From: Buttiauxella sp965119215
GTDB lineage: Bacteria; Pseudomonadota; Gammaproteobacteria; Enterobacterales; Enterobacteriaceae
Direction: 5' to 3'
Assembly: GCA_965119215.1 (NCBI GenBank)
Contig: CBCPKK010000035.1
Span: forward strand, 6,599 to 70,598
Length of the DNA stretch: 64,000 nt
Shown here: piece after piece, positions 51,212-59,970 of the stretch
Numbering within the stretch: position 1 is the stretch's first letter
Layout of the letters: every line of letters begins with the position of its first letter
The notes under the pieces: generated by a model
What the model saw: the letters and a program-made list of their open reading frames with translations, nothing else
Told to the model about the DNA's origin: nothing
The model's database searches: none
Position numbers and translations under genes: made by a program

Positions 51212-52998
51212 TGGCTGGTTATGAAGCACCAATTACAATAAAAAAAGCAATCGACAACATTAAGAAGCGACATTATGTACTTCCGTCTATCCAGCGTGAA
51301 TTTGTTTGGGACACTGACCAGATTGAGACTCTCTTTGATTCGCTAATGCGTGATTATCCAATCAGCACCTTTCTATTTTGGAAGGTTGATAAAAATAAAG
51401 TTAAAAACTTTCAGTTTTATGAGTTTTTACGTAATTACCATGAAAAGGACAATCGGCACAATCGTAAAGCTGAGTTATCTAATGATGAAGACATCATTGC
51501 ATTATTAGATGGCCAACAGCGAATGACATCTATGTATGTAGCGCTTACCGGTACTTATGCTAAAAAGATGCCATACTACAAATGGAGCAATCCACATGCA
51601 TTCCCGGCAAAGAGACTATATCTAAATTTATTAAAGCCCTCCGATGAGTTAGAAGTGGAGTATGATTTTAATTTTCTAACTGAAGATGAAGCACAGTCGC
51701 AAGAAGATCATTACTGGTTCGAATGCAGTAAAATATTAGAAATCACAGATATGGGTAAGATATCCATGTACTTGATGAAAAATAAACTAATGGATACCTC
51801 ACTTTATTCAGAACAAGAGTCTGAATTTGCAATTAATACATTGAATGAATTTTTCAATGTTATTCATCAAAAAGGTACCATTAGTTATTACCTTGAAGAA
51901 GGTGAAGAGCTAGACAAAGTACTACAAATTTTCATTCGGATTAACAGTGGTGGTACTAAACTAAGCTACTCAGATCTATTGCTATCTATAGCAACTGCTC
52001 AGTGGAAAGACAAAGATGCTCGTGAGGTTATTCATGAGTTTGTAGACACCATAAACCAAATAGGCGATGGTTTTAATTTCAATAAAGACATTGTGCTGAA
52101 ATCTTGTCTAGTGCTAGCTGATTTTGACGTAAAATTTAAAGTAGATAATTTCACTAAAGAAAATATGGCTATCATTGAAGCTAACTGGGACAAATCATCA
52201 GCTGCGATGCGATCAAGTATCGAGCTTGTATCTAAGTTTGGTTACTGCAGAGATAATCTTACTGCTACAAATACCATCATACCTATTGCATATTTTATTT
52301 ATAAAAATGGATTTGAAGAAAGTATCCTTCATAGTTCGCATAGGGAAGGTGACCGGAAAGCAGTTAAAGAATGGTTAGCTCGAGTTTTAATCAAAGGGAC
52401 ATTCGGTGGTCAACCTGATTCAATTTATCCCAAAATGCGTGATTTAATTAATGCTAATCTTGGCAGATTTCCACTGGCCGAGACCATTGCTCACTATAAA
52501 GGCAGCCGTAAATCCATCAGCTTTACTGAAGATGACATCGATAATTTACTCGAGCTGCAATATGGAAAAGCAAAAACTTATTCAGTATTAACTCTGTTAT
52601 ATTTGGGGTTAAATAATGCATACAAGTATCATCAAGACCATATTCATCCTCAATCGTTCTTTAGCAAACCTAAGTTACGTCAGTTGGGTATATCAGAGCA
52701 AGATATTGAGTTGTTTTTAAATAATTACAATAAGCTACCCAATCTACAATTACTTGAAGCAACCAGTAATGTTGAAAAAAACGACCAAGCATTTGATCAA
52801 TGGCTAAGTAAATACTTTACGGTACCAGAGTCATATGAAAGCTACTTAATGCAGAATTTAATAGCACCTTCTCAGTCATTAATATTTACTGATTTTTTAG
52901 CCTTCTTTGAGCAACGTAAGCAGAATATTAAAAATAGATTTATGCAAATGTTAGATGTAAAAACGACTACACATGATTCGGAGTTAATCGAAGTGTAA
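51211..52998 (+). CDS. DUF262 and HNH-type (GmrSD-like) putative defence protein
   Basis: A 595-residue protein of the DUF262/DUF1524 class. The N-terminal ParB/sulfiredoxin-like DUF262 domain shows YVLPSIQREFVWD (22-34) and the hallmark DGQQR at 100-104. A C-terminal HNH-like motif DHIHPQ is at 476-481, followed by asparagines (ATSNVEKND) that may complete the metal finger. GmrSD-type enzymes are modification-dependent restriction nucleases that use NTP hydrolysis in the DUF262 part; related single proteins (BrxU-like) protect against phage. It is strongly AT-rich compared with its neighbours and is flanked by direct repeats, so it is probably acquired. AAGGAG lies 8 nt before the ATG. Confidence 0.85.
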   Translation: MAGYEAPITIKKAIDNIKKRHYVLPSIQREFVWDTDQIETLFDSLMRDYPISTFLFWKVDKNKVKNFQFYEFLRNYHEKDNRHNRKAELSNDEDIIALLDGQQRMTSMYVALTGTYAKKMPYYKWSNPHAFPAKRLYLNLLKPSDELEVEYDFNFLTEDEAQSQEDHYWFECSKILEITDMGKISMYLMKNKLMDTSLYSEQESEFAINTLNEFFNVIHQKGTISYYLEEGEELDKVLQIFIRINSGGTKLSYSDLLLSIATAQWKDKDAREVIHEFVDTINQIGDGFNFNKDIVLKSCLVLADFDVKFKVDNFTKENMAIIEANWDKSSAAMRSSIELVSKFGYCRDNLTATNTIIPIAYFIYKNGFEESILHSSHREGDRKAVKEWLARVLIKGTFGGQPDSIYPKMRDLINANLGRFPLAETIAHYKGSRKSISFTEDDIDNLLELQYGKAKTYSVLTLLYLGLNNAYKYHQDHIHPQSFFSKPKLRQLGISEQDIELFLNNYNKLPNLQLLEATSNVEKNDQAFDQWLSKYFTVPESYESYLMQNLIAPSQSLIFTDFLAFFEQRKQNIKNRFMQMLDVKTTTHDSELIEV

Positions 52999-53308
52999 TG
53001 ACCCAATAAAGTGTAGAGAAATATCTATGGGGTGCTGCGACGACATTGTGCGGCACCATTGATGCGGGCGATTATAAATAATAAATTTCCCCATTAATGT
53101 TCTTTAAACGTATGTGTGATATATATCAACAAGTGATTGATGTGTTTTTGTTCTCAACGGCTTAATTCTTGGATTAGACATAGCCCAGAGCAATTTTCGA
53201 AACAGTTAGTTTTAAGATTAATCAGATTTCAGCCAATTAAAGTGAAATGATATTTTTGATATTTAATTCCGATAAGAATGAAAAATCAGAATCACAGTAA
53301 TAAAGCGA
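52999..53308. other. 310-bp gap downstream of the DUF262 gene
   Basis: AT-rich and without a gene. A GGTGC/GCACC hairpin near 53030-53060 has no T-tract. This is the right-hand part of the inserted segment. Confidence 0.5.
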
Positions 53309-53394
53309 AGACATAAAAAAACTGACCTTTTACGGTCAGTTTTTCAGAGATTAAAACATGCAGGAATATTTTTCCTGGACTATCTCATAGTAAC
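53309..53394. repeat. Right direct repeat: native gor 3' end and terminator
   Basis: The partner of 50839-50922. It includes the last gor codons and the gor terminator and is presumed to be the original copy because it is continuous with intact gor. Confidence 0.88.
53316..53344 (-). terminator. Terminator of gor
   Basis: AAAAACTGACC and GGTCAGTTTTT form an 11-bp stem with a loop one base longer than the copy at 50846. Confidence 0.85.
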
Positions 53395-54732
53395 AAACTC
53401 TTCCGACCCAGTTGGGTGAATCGCCACGGTATTGTCGAAGTCTTTTTTAGTTGCGCCCATTTTCAGTGCAACCGCAAAGCCTTGCAGCATTTCATCCATG
53501 CCGTAACCGATGCCGTGAATACCGACAATCTTCTCGTCTGGTCCCGCGCAAACCAGCTTCATGCGGCATGGCTGGCGGTGAGATGTCACTGCGGTGTACA
53601 TCGCAGTAAATGCAGATTTATACACCTTCACGTTATCGTCGCCGTACTGTTCACGCGCTTGTGGTTCGGTTAAACCGACCGTACCGATTGGTGGGTGGCT
53701 GAACACGACGGTTGGCACGTTGCTGTAATCCAGATGTTCGTCTGGCTTATTGTTAAACAAGCGTTCTGACAAGCGACGGCCAGCGGCAACGGCTACTGGA
53801 GTCAGTTCCACCGCACCGGTGTTATCGCCCACGGCATAAATACCTGGCACGCTGGTGTTCTGGAATTTATCGACTTCGATATAGCCTTTAGCGTTGGTTT
53901 TCACACCGGTAACCGCCAGATTGAAGCTGTCCGTTGCCGGTTCGCGGCCAATCGCCCAAATCAGGCAATCTACCGTTTCTGAACGGCCATCTTCAAGATG
54001 CAGAGTCAGGCTGCCATCGGCATTTTTCTCAACCGCTTTCGGCACGGCTTGCGTGTGCAGCGTTGGGCCTTCGGTGTTAATCACTTCCAGCAGCGTTTCA
54101 ACAATCAGCGGATCAAAAGTACGCAGCGGTGCGTGTTTGCGCACAAACAGATGCGTTTCGGCACCCAGCGCGTTAACCACGCCTGCGATTTCAACGGCGA
54201 TATAACCTGCGCCGACTACAGCAATGCGTTTTGGTAGTGCTGGCAGCGCAAAGAAGCCGTCGGAATCAATACCGTATTCAGCGCCTGGAATAGACGGTTG
54301 GCTTGGACGGCCACCCGTTGCAATCAGAATGTGGTCAGCGGTGATGGTTTCGCCGTTCACTTCCACGGTGTGCGCATCGACAAATTTGGCAAAGCCACGG
54401 ATTACGTCAACGTTGTTTTTACCCAGCACGTTGTCGTAAGAGGTGTGGATGCGGTCGATATACGCGGTGCGGTTGGCGATCAGTTTGTCCCAGTCGAATT
54501 TGTTCACCGTGGTGTCAAAGCCGTAGTCCGGGCCATAGTTATGGATGGCTTCTGCGATTTGCGCCGCATGCCACATCACCTTTTTCGGTACGCAACCCAC
54601 GTTTACGCAGGTGCCGCCCAGCTCTTTCGCCTCAATCAGTGCGCACTTCTTCCCATACATCGCCGCACGGTTAATGGAGGCAATCCCGCCGCTGCCGCCG
54701 CCAATGGCGAGGTAGTCATAATGTTTGGTCAT
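53380..54732 (-). CDS. gor: Glutathione reductase Gor
   Basis: A 450-residue NADPH-dependent flavoprotein that reduces glutathione disulfide in the cytoplasm. The FAD motif GGGSGGIASINRAA is near residue 11. The redox pair is Cys42 and Cys47 in GGTCVNVGCVPKK. The NADPH motif VGAGYIAVEIAGV is near 174. GIYAVGDNTG binds FAD, and the C-terminal HPTGSEEFVTMR holds the catalytic His-Glu pair. The length equals E. coli Gor. It is transcribed away from rlmJ and ends in a terminator that is duplicated 2.4 kb away. Confidence 0.97.
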   Translation of the reverse strand: MTKHYDYLAIGGGSGGIASINRAAMYGKKCALIEAKELGGTCVNVGCVPKKVMWHAAQIAEAIHNYGPDYGFDTTVNKFDWDKLIANRTAYIDRIHTSYDNVLGKNNVDVIRGFAKFVDAHTVEVNGETITADHILIATGGRPSQPSIPGAEYGIDSDGFFALPALPKRIAVVGAGYIAVEIAGVVNALGAETHLFVRKHAPLRTFDPLIVETLLEVINTEGPTLHTQAVPKAVEKNADGSLTLHLEDGRSETVDCLIWAIGREPATDSFNLAVTGVKTNAKGYIEVDKFQNTSVPGIYAVGDNTGAVELTPVAVAAGRRLSERLFNNKPDEHLDYSNVPTVVFSHPPIGTVGLTEPQAREQYGDDNVKVYKSAFTAMYTAVTSHRQPCRMKLVCAGPDEKIVGIHGIGYGMDEMLQGFAVALKMGATKKDFDNTVAIHPTGSEEFVTMR

Positions 54733-54822
54733 GATGTTTCCCTATTGAGTCGAAAAATATGCGCGATTGTAGCGCGTCGCGAGTGTTTAGCAGCAAGGTT
54801 CCACCGATGGCTGCAATAGCCG

Positions 54823-55665
54823 TTACTCAGGCACGACCCAGCTTAACGTTGTGGAGCCATTGCCGGATGGAACCAGAGTTTTATGCAGCCACGGCAGTAC
54901 ATTAGCCATTTGCTGTTCGAGTTTCCACGGCGGATTGACAACAATCATGCCGGAAGCGGTCATGCCACGGCGGTCGCTGTCCGGGAGTACGGCCAGTTCA
55001 ATTTGCAGAATACGACGAATGCCGGTTTCTTCCAGTTCACGCAGCATACGTTTGATTTGCTGGCGCATAACGACCGGATACCACAGCGCGTAAGTACCTG
55101 TCGCAAAACGTTTGTAGCCTTCGTTGATACCCGTGACGACCGCCTGGTAGTCGGTTTTAATTTCGTATGGCGGGTCGATAAGAATCAGACCGCGACGCGA
55201 AACTGGCGGCAGCTTAGATTTCAGCTGGGTGTAACCGTCAGCGCGTTCAACGCGGGCACGATTGTCTTTCTGGAACTCGTTACGCAGCAACGGGAAGTCT
55301 GACGGGTGCAGTTCAGTCAGTTGTAGGCTGTCTTGCTCGCGCAGAAGCTGGCGCGCAATCAGTGGGGAACCAGGGTAGTAACGCAGTTGGCCGCTGTGGT
55401 TATAGGCTTTAACTGCATTGATATACGGCTCAAGTTCGGCTGGCAAATCATCGTGCTGCCAGATGCGGGCGATCCCTTCCAGATATTCACCGGTGCGCTC
55501 GGCATGCTCACTACTCAGCTTGTATCGGCCAGCTCCCGCATGTGTATCGAGATAAAGGAAAGGTTTCTCTTTCTCTTTTAACGATTCGATGATTAAGGAT
55601 TGAACGGTATGTTTTAGTACGTCGGCGTGGTTGCCGGCGTGAAAGCTGTGACGATAACTGAGCAT
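54823..55665 (-). CDS. rlmJ: 23S rRNA m6A2030 methyltransferase RlmJ
   Basis: A 280-residue SAM-dependent methyltransferase that modifies A2030 of 23S rRNA. SYRHSFHAGNHADVLKH at the N-terminus and the catalytic DPPY motif in LILIDPPYEIKTDY are diagnostic; YLDTHAGAGRY is the SAM-binding loop. The longer frame to 55731 adds 22 residues that do not fit the family. ATG 55665 (MLSYRH) gives exactly the E. coli length. It is divergent from prlC. Confidence 0.96.
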   Translation of the reverse strand: MLSYRHSFHAGNHADVLKHTVQSLIIESLKEKEKPFLYLDTHAGAGRYKLSSEHAERTGEYLEGIARIWQHDDLPAELEPYINAVKAYNHSGQLRYYPGSPLIARQLLREQDSLQLTELHPSDFPLLRNEFQKDNRARVERADGYTQLKSKLPPVSRRGLILIDPPYEIKTDYQAVVTGINEGYKRFATGTYALWYPVVMRQQIKRMLRELEETGIRRILQIELAVLPDSDRRGMTASGMIVVNPPWKLEQQMANVLPWLHKTLVPSGNGSTTLSWVVPE

Positions 55666-55740
55666 GAATGCAGGGTTTCCAAAGACAAAAGAAGAACAAC
55701 TATTCTGCACAGTATACAGCCTTATGCTCACTGCCTGGCA

Positions 55741-55768
55741 TTGAAATTAGCTACACTAAGCCTCATCT
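55741..55768 (+). promoter_or_regulatory. Sigma-32 heat-shock promoter of prlC
   Basis: TTGAAA (55741-55746), a 14-bp spacer and CCTCATCT (55761-55768) closely match the sigma-32 consensus (CTTGAAA and CCCCATnT). prlC is a known heat-shock gene. It lies about 65 bp before the proposed start. Confidence 0.7.
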
Positions 55769-55832
55769 TAATAAGATTGCTTTTGTAGCGCGCGTGGCGC
55801 GCTCCATTTCTCAGATATCAGGAACCGCGCTT

Positions 55833-57875
55833 ATGACTAATCCATTGCTAACGCCTTTCGACCTGCCGCCGTTTTCCGCTTTAAAACCTGAACATATTGT
55901 CCCCGCAGTGCAACAAGCGCTGGATGATTGCCGTGCGAAAGTCGAAAGCGTGGTGGCACAGGGCGCACCTTATAGCTGGGAAAATCTTTGCCAGCCGCTG
56001 GCTGAAGTTGATGACCGCCTGGGGCGTATTTTCTCGCCAGTGAGCCATTTGAATTCGGTACAAAACAGCCCAGAATTGCGCGAAGCCTACGAACAAACGT
56101 TGCCGTTGCTGTCTGAATACAGCACCTGGGTGGGCCAGCACGAAGGGCTTTACCAGGCTTATCGCAACCTGCGTGACGGTGCGAATTATGCCGATCTCAG
56201 CCTTGCTGAGAAAAAAGCCGTTGATAACGCGCTGCGTGATTTCGAACTTTCTGGTATTGGTTTGCCGGAAGAGAAACAAAAGCGTTATGGCGAAATTGCC
56301 GCGCGCTTGTCTGAACTGGGTTCGACCTACAGCAACAATGTGCTGGATGCGACTCAGGGCTGGACGAAACTGATTACTGATGACGCCGAGCTGTCCGGTA
56401 TGCCTGAAAGCGCCATGGCTGCTGCCCGTGCTCAAGCCGAAGCGAAAGAGCAGGACGGCTGGTTGCTGACGCTGGATATCCCAAGCTATTTGCCCGTGCT
56501 GACTTACTGCGACAACCGCGAACTGCGTGAAGAAATGTACCGCGCCTATGCGACTCGTGCTTCCGATCAGGGGCCGAATGCAGGCAAGTGGGACAACACG
56601 CCGGTAATGGAAGAGATTCTGGCGCTGCGCCATGAACTGGCGGAGTTGCTGGGCTTTGGTAACTATGCGGAAAAATCCCTCGCCACCAAAATGGCTGAAA
56701 ACCCGCAGCAGGTTCTGGAGTTCTTAACCGATCTGGCTAAACGTGCGCGCCCACAGGGTGAAGCGGAACTGGCGCAACTGCGCGAGTTTACGCAGAAAGA
56801 ATTTAACGTCACTGAGCTGGAACCGTGGGATATCACGTATTACAGCGAAAAACAGAAACAGCATCTGTACAGCATCAGCGACGAGCAACTGCGCCCGTAC
56901 TTCCCGGAAGACCGTGCGGTTAACGGCCTGTTTGAAGTCGTAAAACGCATTTACGGTATTACCGCAAAAGAGCGTAAAGATATCGACGTCTGGCATGCGG
57001 ATGTGCGTTTCTTCGAGCTGTATGACGAAAAAGGTGAACTGCGCGGCAGCTTCTATCTCGACCTGTACGCCCGCGAAAACAAACGCGGCGGAGCGTGGAT
57101 GGATGACTGCGTGGGCCAGATGCGTAAAGCAGACGGTTCGCTGCAAAAACCGGTCGCTTATCTGACCTGTAACTTTAACCGTCCGGTCAACGGCAAACCT
57201 GCATTGTTTACCCATGACGAAGTGATCACGCTGTTCCATGAGTTCGGCCACGGCTTGCACCATATGCTGACCAAAGTCGAAACGGCGGGCGTTTCCGGTA
57301 TCAACGGCGTGCCGTGGGATGCGGTCGAACTGCCAAGCCAGTTTATGGAAAACTGGTGCTGGGAACCTGAAGCGCTGGCGTTTATCTCTGGCCATTACGA
57401 AACAGGCGAGCCGCTGCCAAAAGAGTTACTGGATAAAATGCTGGCGGCGAAGAACTACCAGGCGGCGCTGTTTATCCTGCGTCAGTTGGAGTTCGGCCTG
57501 TTCGACTTCCGTCTGCATGCTGAATTTAACCCAGAGCAGGGCGCGAAAGTGCTGGAAACTCTGTATGAAATCAAGAAGCTGGTGGCTGTTGTGCCTTCAC
57601 CGAAATGGGGCCGTTTCCCACACGCTTTCAGCCACATCTTTGCGGGTGGTTATGCGGCGGGTTATTACAGCTATCTGTGGGCTGATGTGCTGGCGGCAGA
57701 TGCATTCTCGCGCTTTGAAGAAGAAGGTATTTTCAACCGCGAAACTGGGCAGTCATTCCTTGATAACATCCTGACTCGCGGCGGTTCTGAAGAGCCGATG
57801 GAGCTGTTCAAACGCTTCCGTGGCCGTGAACCACAGCTCGATGCGATGCTGGCTCATTACGGTATCAAGGGCTAA
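55833..57875 (+). CDS. prlC: Oligopeptidase A (PrlC/OpdA)
   Basis: A 680-residue cytoplasmic M3 zinc metallopeptidase that degrades signal peptides and other short peptides. The zinc motif HEFGHGLHHML, within TLFHEFGHGLHH, lies near residue 469, with the third ligand Glu in MENWCWEPEAL. The length matches E. coli PrlC when ATG 55833 (MTNPLLTPFDLPPF) is used; the 55 residues added by an upstream frame lie in the promoter region and are not credible. A GGA element lies 9 nt upstream. rsmJ follows 8 bp after the stop, so the two are co-transcribed. Confidence 0.97.
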   Translation: MTNPLLTPFDLPPFSALKPEHIVPAVQQALDDCRAKVESVVAQGAPYSWENLCQPLAEVDDRLGRIFSPVSHLNSVQNSPELREAYEQTLPLLSEYSTWVGQHEGLYQAYRNLRDGANYADLSLAEKKAVDNALRDFELSGIGLPEEKQKRYGEIAARLSELGSTYSNNVLDATQGWTKLITDDAELSGMPESAMAAARAQAEAKEQDGWLLTLDIPSYLPVLTYCDNRELREEMYRAYATRASDQGPNAGKWDNTPVMEEILALRHELAELLGFGNYAEKSLATKMAENPQQVLEFLTDLAKRARPQGEAELAQLREFTQKEFNVTELEPWDITYYSEKQKQHLYSISDEQLRPYFPEDRAVNGLFEVVKRIYGITAKERKDIDVWHADVRFFELYDEKGELRGSFYLDLYARENKRGGAWMDDCVGQMRKADGSLQKPVAYLTCNFNRPVNGKPALFTHDEVITLFHEFGHGLHHMLTKVETAGVSGINGVPWDAVELPSQFMENWCWEPEALAFISGHYETGEPLPKELLDKMLAAKNYQAALFILRQLEFGLFDFRLHAEFNPEQGAKVLETLYEIKKLVAVVPSPKWGRFPHAFSHIFAGGYAAGYYSYLWADVLAADAFSRFEEEGIFNRETGQSFLDNILTRGGSEEPMELFKRFRGREPQLDAMLAHYGIKG

Positions 57876-57883
57876 TTCATTCC

Positions 57884-58636
57884 GTGAAAATCTGTTTATT
57901 GACTGAATCAGGCGCCGACTCCGGCGCCTTATCTCTTTTGAGCGAGCGTTGGGGTTTGACGCACGACGAAGATGCCCTGATGGCGCTGGTGTTAACGCCG
58001 GAACATCTGGAATTACGCAAGCGAGATGAGCCAAAGCTCGGCGGCATTTTTGTCGATTTTGTCTCGGGCGCGATGGCGCATCGCCGTAAGTTTGGTGGTG
58101 GGCGCGGTGAAGCGGTGGCGAAAGCCGTTGGCATTAAAAGCGGCTATCTGCCGGATGTTGTCGATGCGACGGCGGGGCTTGGGCGTGATGCGTTTGTCCT
58201 GGCGTCTGTGGGCTGCCGAGTGCGCATGTTAGAGCGCAACCCGGTGGTTGCAGCATTGCTGGATGACGGCTTGCGCCGTGGTTATCAGGATGGCGAAATC
58301 GGCGGCTGGTTGCAGGAACGTTTGCAACTGATCCACGCCTCGAGCCTGACCGCATTAAGCGATATTACGCCACGCCCGGAAGTGGTTTATCTCGACCCAA
58401 TGTTCCCGCATAAGCAAAAAAGCGCGTTGGTGAAGAAAGAGATGCGCGTGTTTCAGTCGCTGGTGGGGCCGGACGAAGATGCAGATGGTTTGCTGTTGCC
58501 CGCACAAAAGTTAGCGACAAAGCGTGTTGTTGTGAAACGCCCGGATTACGCGCCGCCGCTCGGCGGCGTGGAAACGCATAACGCCGTGGTGACTAAAGGC
58601 CACCGTTTTGATATTTATCCTGGTACGCCAGCTTAA
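57884..58636 (+). CDS. rsmJ: 16S rRNA m2G1516 methyltransferase RsmJ
   Basis: A 250-residue SAM-dependent methyltransferase for G1516 of 16S rRNA. The SAM-binding motif is DVVDATAGLGRDAFVLASVG, and the catalytic-loop motif is YLDPMFPHKQKSALVKKEMR. HRRKFGGGRGEAVAKAVG is also conserved. The start codon is GTG 57884, as length and N-terminus (MKICLLTESGADSGA) match E. coli. It is the second gene of the prlC operon, followed by a hairpin. Confidence 0.96.
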   Translation: MKICLLTESGADSGALSLLSERWGLTHDEDALMALVLTPEHLELRKRDEPKLGGIFVDFVSGAMAHRRKFGGGRGEAVAKAVGIKSGYLPDVVDATAGLGRDAFVLASVGCRVRMLERNPVVAALLDDGLRRGYQDGEIGGWLQERLQLIHASSLTALSDITPRPEVVYLDPMFPHKQKSALVKKEMRVFQSLVGPDEDADGLLLPAQKLATKRVVVKRPDYAPPLGGVETHNAVVTKGHRFDIYPGTPA

Positions 58637-58639
58637 AAA

Positions 58640-58660
58640 AATCCCTGCATTGCAGGGATT
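58640..58660 (+). terminator. Hairpin after rsmJ
   Basis: AATCCCTGCA/TGCAGGGATT, a 10-bp stem directly after the stop, preceded by an A-run and followed by only a short T stretch. Confidence 0.6.
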
Positions 58661-58770
58661 CTCGCAAAAAATTTACCGCTGTCATTTTGTGCATAAATTT
58701 TTTACGAGAGCCCTCGAATAACGCCAACTCCGCTCTTTTAATTTCCGCGTAGAAAGTACAATCTCATCTC

Positions 58771-58807
58771 ATAGCAGCATTTGAGTAAAACTAATCAATG
58801 CTGCTAT
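58771..58807. promoter_or_regulatory. Candidate operator of the ccdAB-like operon
   Basis: ATAGCAGCAT (58771-58780) and ATGCTGCTAT (58798-58807) form a perfect 10-bp inverted repeat 44 bp before the antitoxin start. Type II antitoxins usually bind such sites for autoregulation. Confidence 0.55.
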
Positions 58808-58850
58808 GTTCTAAAATCGAATCAAAACTGCGCATTTCATGGAGGGCACT

Positions 58851-59030
58851 ATGCCGAGGAAAAGGGAAGTAGAAGTCAAACTAGCGACGAGGCTAACTGA
58901 TGTTATGCTAGAAAAACATCAGGAAAATAAAGCTATTAGCTGGTATGAAGGAAACCGAGAGGGCATTGAAGCGCTAAACAAATTTGTTGAAGATAACGGA
59001 TCATTTAGCGATTTCCATAGGTCGTTCTGA
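58851..59030 (+). CDS. ccdA: CcdA-like antitoxin
   Basis: A 59-residue protein with an N-terminal ribbon-helix-helix type region (MPRKREVEVKLATRLTDVMLEKHQ) for DNA binding and a C-terminal acidic tail (NREGIEALNKFVEDNGSFSDFHRSF) that resembles the CcdB-binding tail of CcdA. It is shorter than F-plasmid CcdA (72). ATG 58851 is chosen because GGAGG lies 5 nt upstream; the ATG at 58839 would put that ribosome site inside the gene. Its TGA overlaps the ATG of the toxin (TGATG), the classic coupled antitoxin-toxin order. Confidence 0.85.
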   Translation: MPRKREVEVKLATRLTDVMLEKHQENKAISWYEGNREGIEALNKFVEDNGSFSDFHRSF

Positions 59031-59344
59031 TGGAACAATTTGTTGCCTATGAGAACAAAGGCGTAGATAGGCTGGTTTATCCTTATCTGATCAATATGCA
59101 GCATCCTGTAGCGAATGTGCTGAACCATGCTCTGGTGATCCCTGTTACGGGATTGAGCAAAAATGGAGTGGTTCCGCCGAGAAAAGTTTGCCCAGTGGTC
59201 ATGATTAAAGGGCAAAACTGTGTGGCATTGACCCATATGATGGCTGGTATCCCTTCGAAAGAGTTGGGCTACCCTATTCAGGATCTAAGCCCTGAAAGGC
59301 ATAAGCTCCGGGATGCTGTTGATTTCTTAATAAATGGCTACTGA
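59030..59344 (+). CDS. ccdB: CcdB-like gyrase-inhibitor toxin
   Basis: A 104-residue CcdB-family protein. QFVAYENKGVDRLVYPYLINMQHPVANVLNHALVIPV matches the CcdB N-terminal sheet, and CVALTHMMAGIPSKELG the core. The C-terminus ends RDAVDFLINGY. In F-plasmid CcdB the last three residues, W99-G100-I101, are central to gyrase poisoning; here they read N-G-Y, so potency against gyrase is uncertain. Chromosomal CcdB proteins do vary here. It is translationally coupled to the antitoxin. The pair lies between rsmJ and uspA, where E. coli has dtpB. Confidence 0.87.
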   Translation: MEQFVAYENKGVDRLVYPYLINMQHPVANVLNHALVIPVTGLSKNGVVPPRKVCPVVMIKGQNCVALTHMMAGIPSKELGYPIQDLSPERHKLRDAVDFLINGY

Positions 59345-59396
59345 ATAAAACGAAAAAACCGCCATTGCGGGGCTTCAAGTCGTTGAGTAAAGCAAT

Positions 59397-59514
59397 CCTC
59401 TCCCCTTGGGAGAGGGAGAAAACGGGCTATTCCCTTTCACTCAGGGATAGGGGGGGGAAATGCAGCAAAGGGCGAGGGGAATACAGAACTATTCCCTCTC
59501 CCAATGGGAGAGGG
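59397..59514. repeat. Two CCCTCTCC-type palindromes after ccdB
   Basis: CCTCTCCC/GGGAGAGG at 59397-59416 and CCCTCTCCC-N3-GGGAGAGGG at 59494-59514, about 80 bp apart, between convergent ccdB and uspA. A similar paired layout is seen after dppF. Confidence 0.75.
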
Positions 59515-59532
59515 CTAGGGCGTTATTAAACC

Positions 59533-59970
59533 TTAATCTTCGTCTTCGTCACGCAGTGGAACAATCAACATATCAACGTGGACGGTGTTGATAAGCTGGC
59601 GTGCGGAAGACATCAGCTTGCTCCAGAAATCCTGGTGGTGCCCGCAGACCACTAAATCCATATCATATTTCTTAATGGCATCTACCAGTACCTGGCCAAG
59701 ATCGCCGCTACCGCTCAGAGTTTCAGTAATCGGATAACCTGCGCCAGTAGACAGTTCGCTCAGCGCGTGGTGCGTTTCTTCAGAAATGCGTTTCTGCATA
59801 TCGCCCAGATTTACATCAATCAATCCGGTGTAGAGATCGGAGTAATTTACATCGACATGAATCAGGGAAACCTTCGCGTTGTATGGGCGAGCCATAGAAA
59901 CCGCTTTTTCCACCAGTACTTTGCTCTCCGGGGAGAGATCTACCGCGATCAGAATGTGTTTGTAAGCCAT
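59533..59970 (-). CDS. uspA: Universal stress protein A
   Basis: A 145-residue UspA-fold protein (E. coli 144), a cytoplasmic dimer induced by growth arrest and many stresses and subject to phosphorylation. The N-terminal AYKHILIAVDLSPESKVLVEKAVSMA and the C-terminal VVCGHHQDFWSKLMSSARQLINTVHVDMLIVPL are characteristic. It lacks the full GxxG-x9-GS(T/S) ATP-binding motif, as other UspA-subgroup proteins do. It is divergent from uspB. Confidence 0.96.
   Translation of the reverse strand: MAYKHILIAVDLSPESKVLVEKAVSMARPYNAKVSLIHVDVNYSDLYTGLIDVNLGDMQKRISEETHHALSELSTGAGYPITETLSGSGDLGQVLVDAIKKYDMDLVVCGHHQDFWSKLMSSARQLINTVHVDMLIVPLRDEDED

Noticed and set aside
55668..55832. 55-residue N-terminal extension of PrlC
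   Set aside because: It covers the divergent rlmJ-prlC promoter region, has no PrlC similarity, and ATG 55833 gives the normal 680-residue length.
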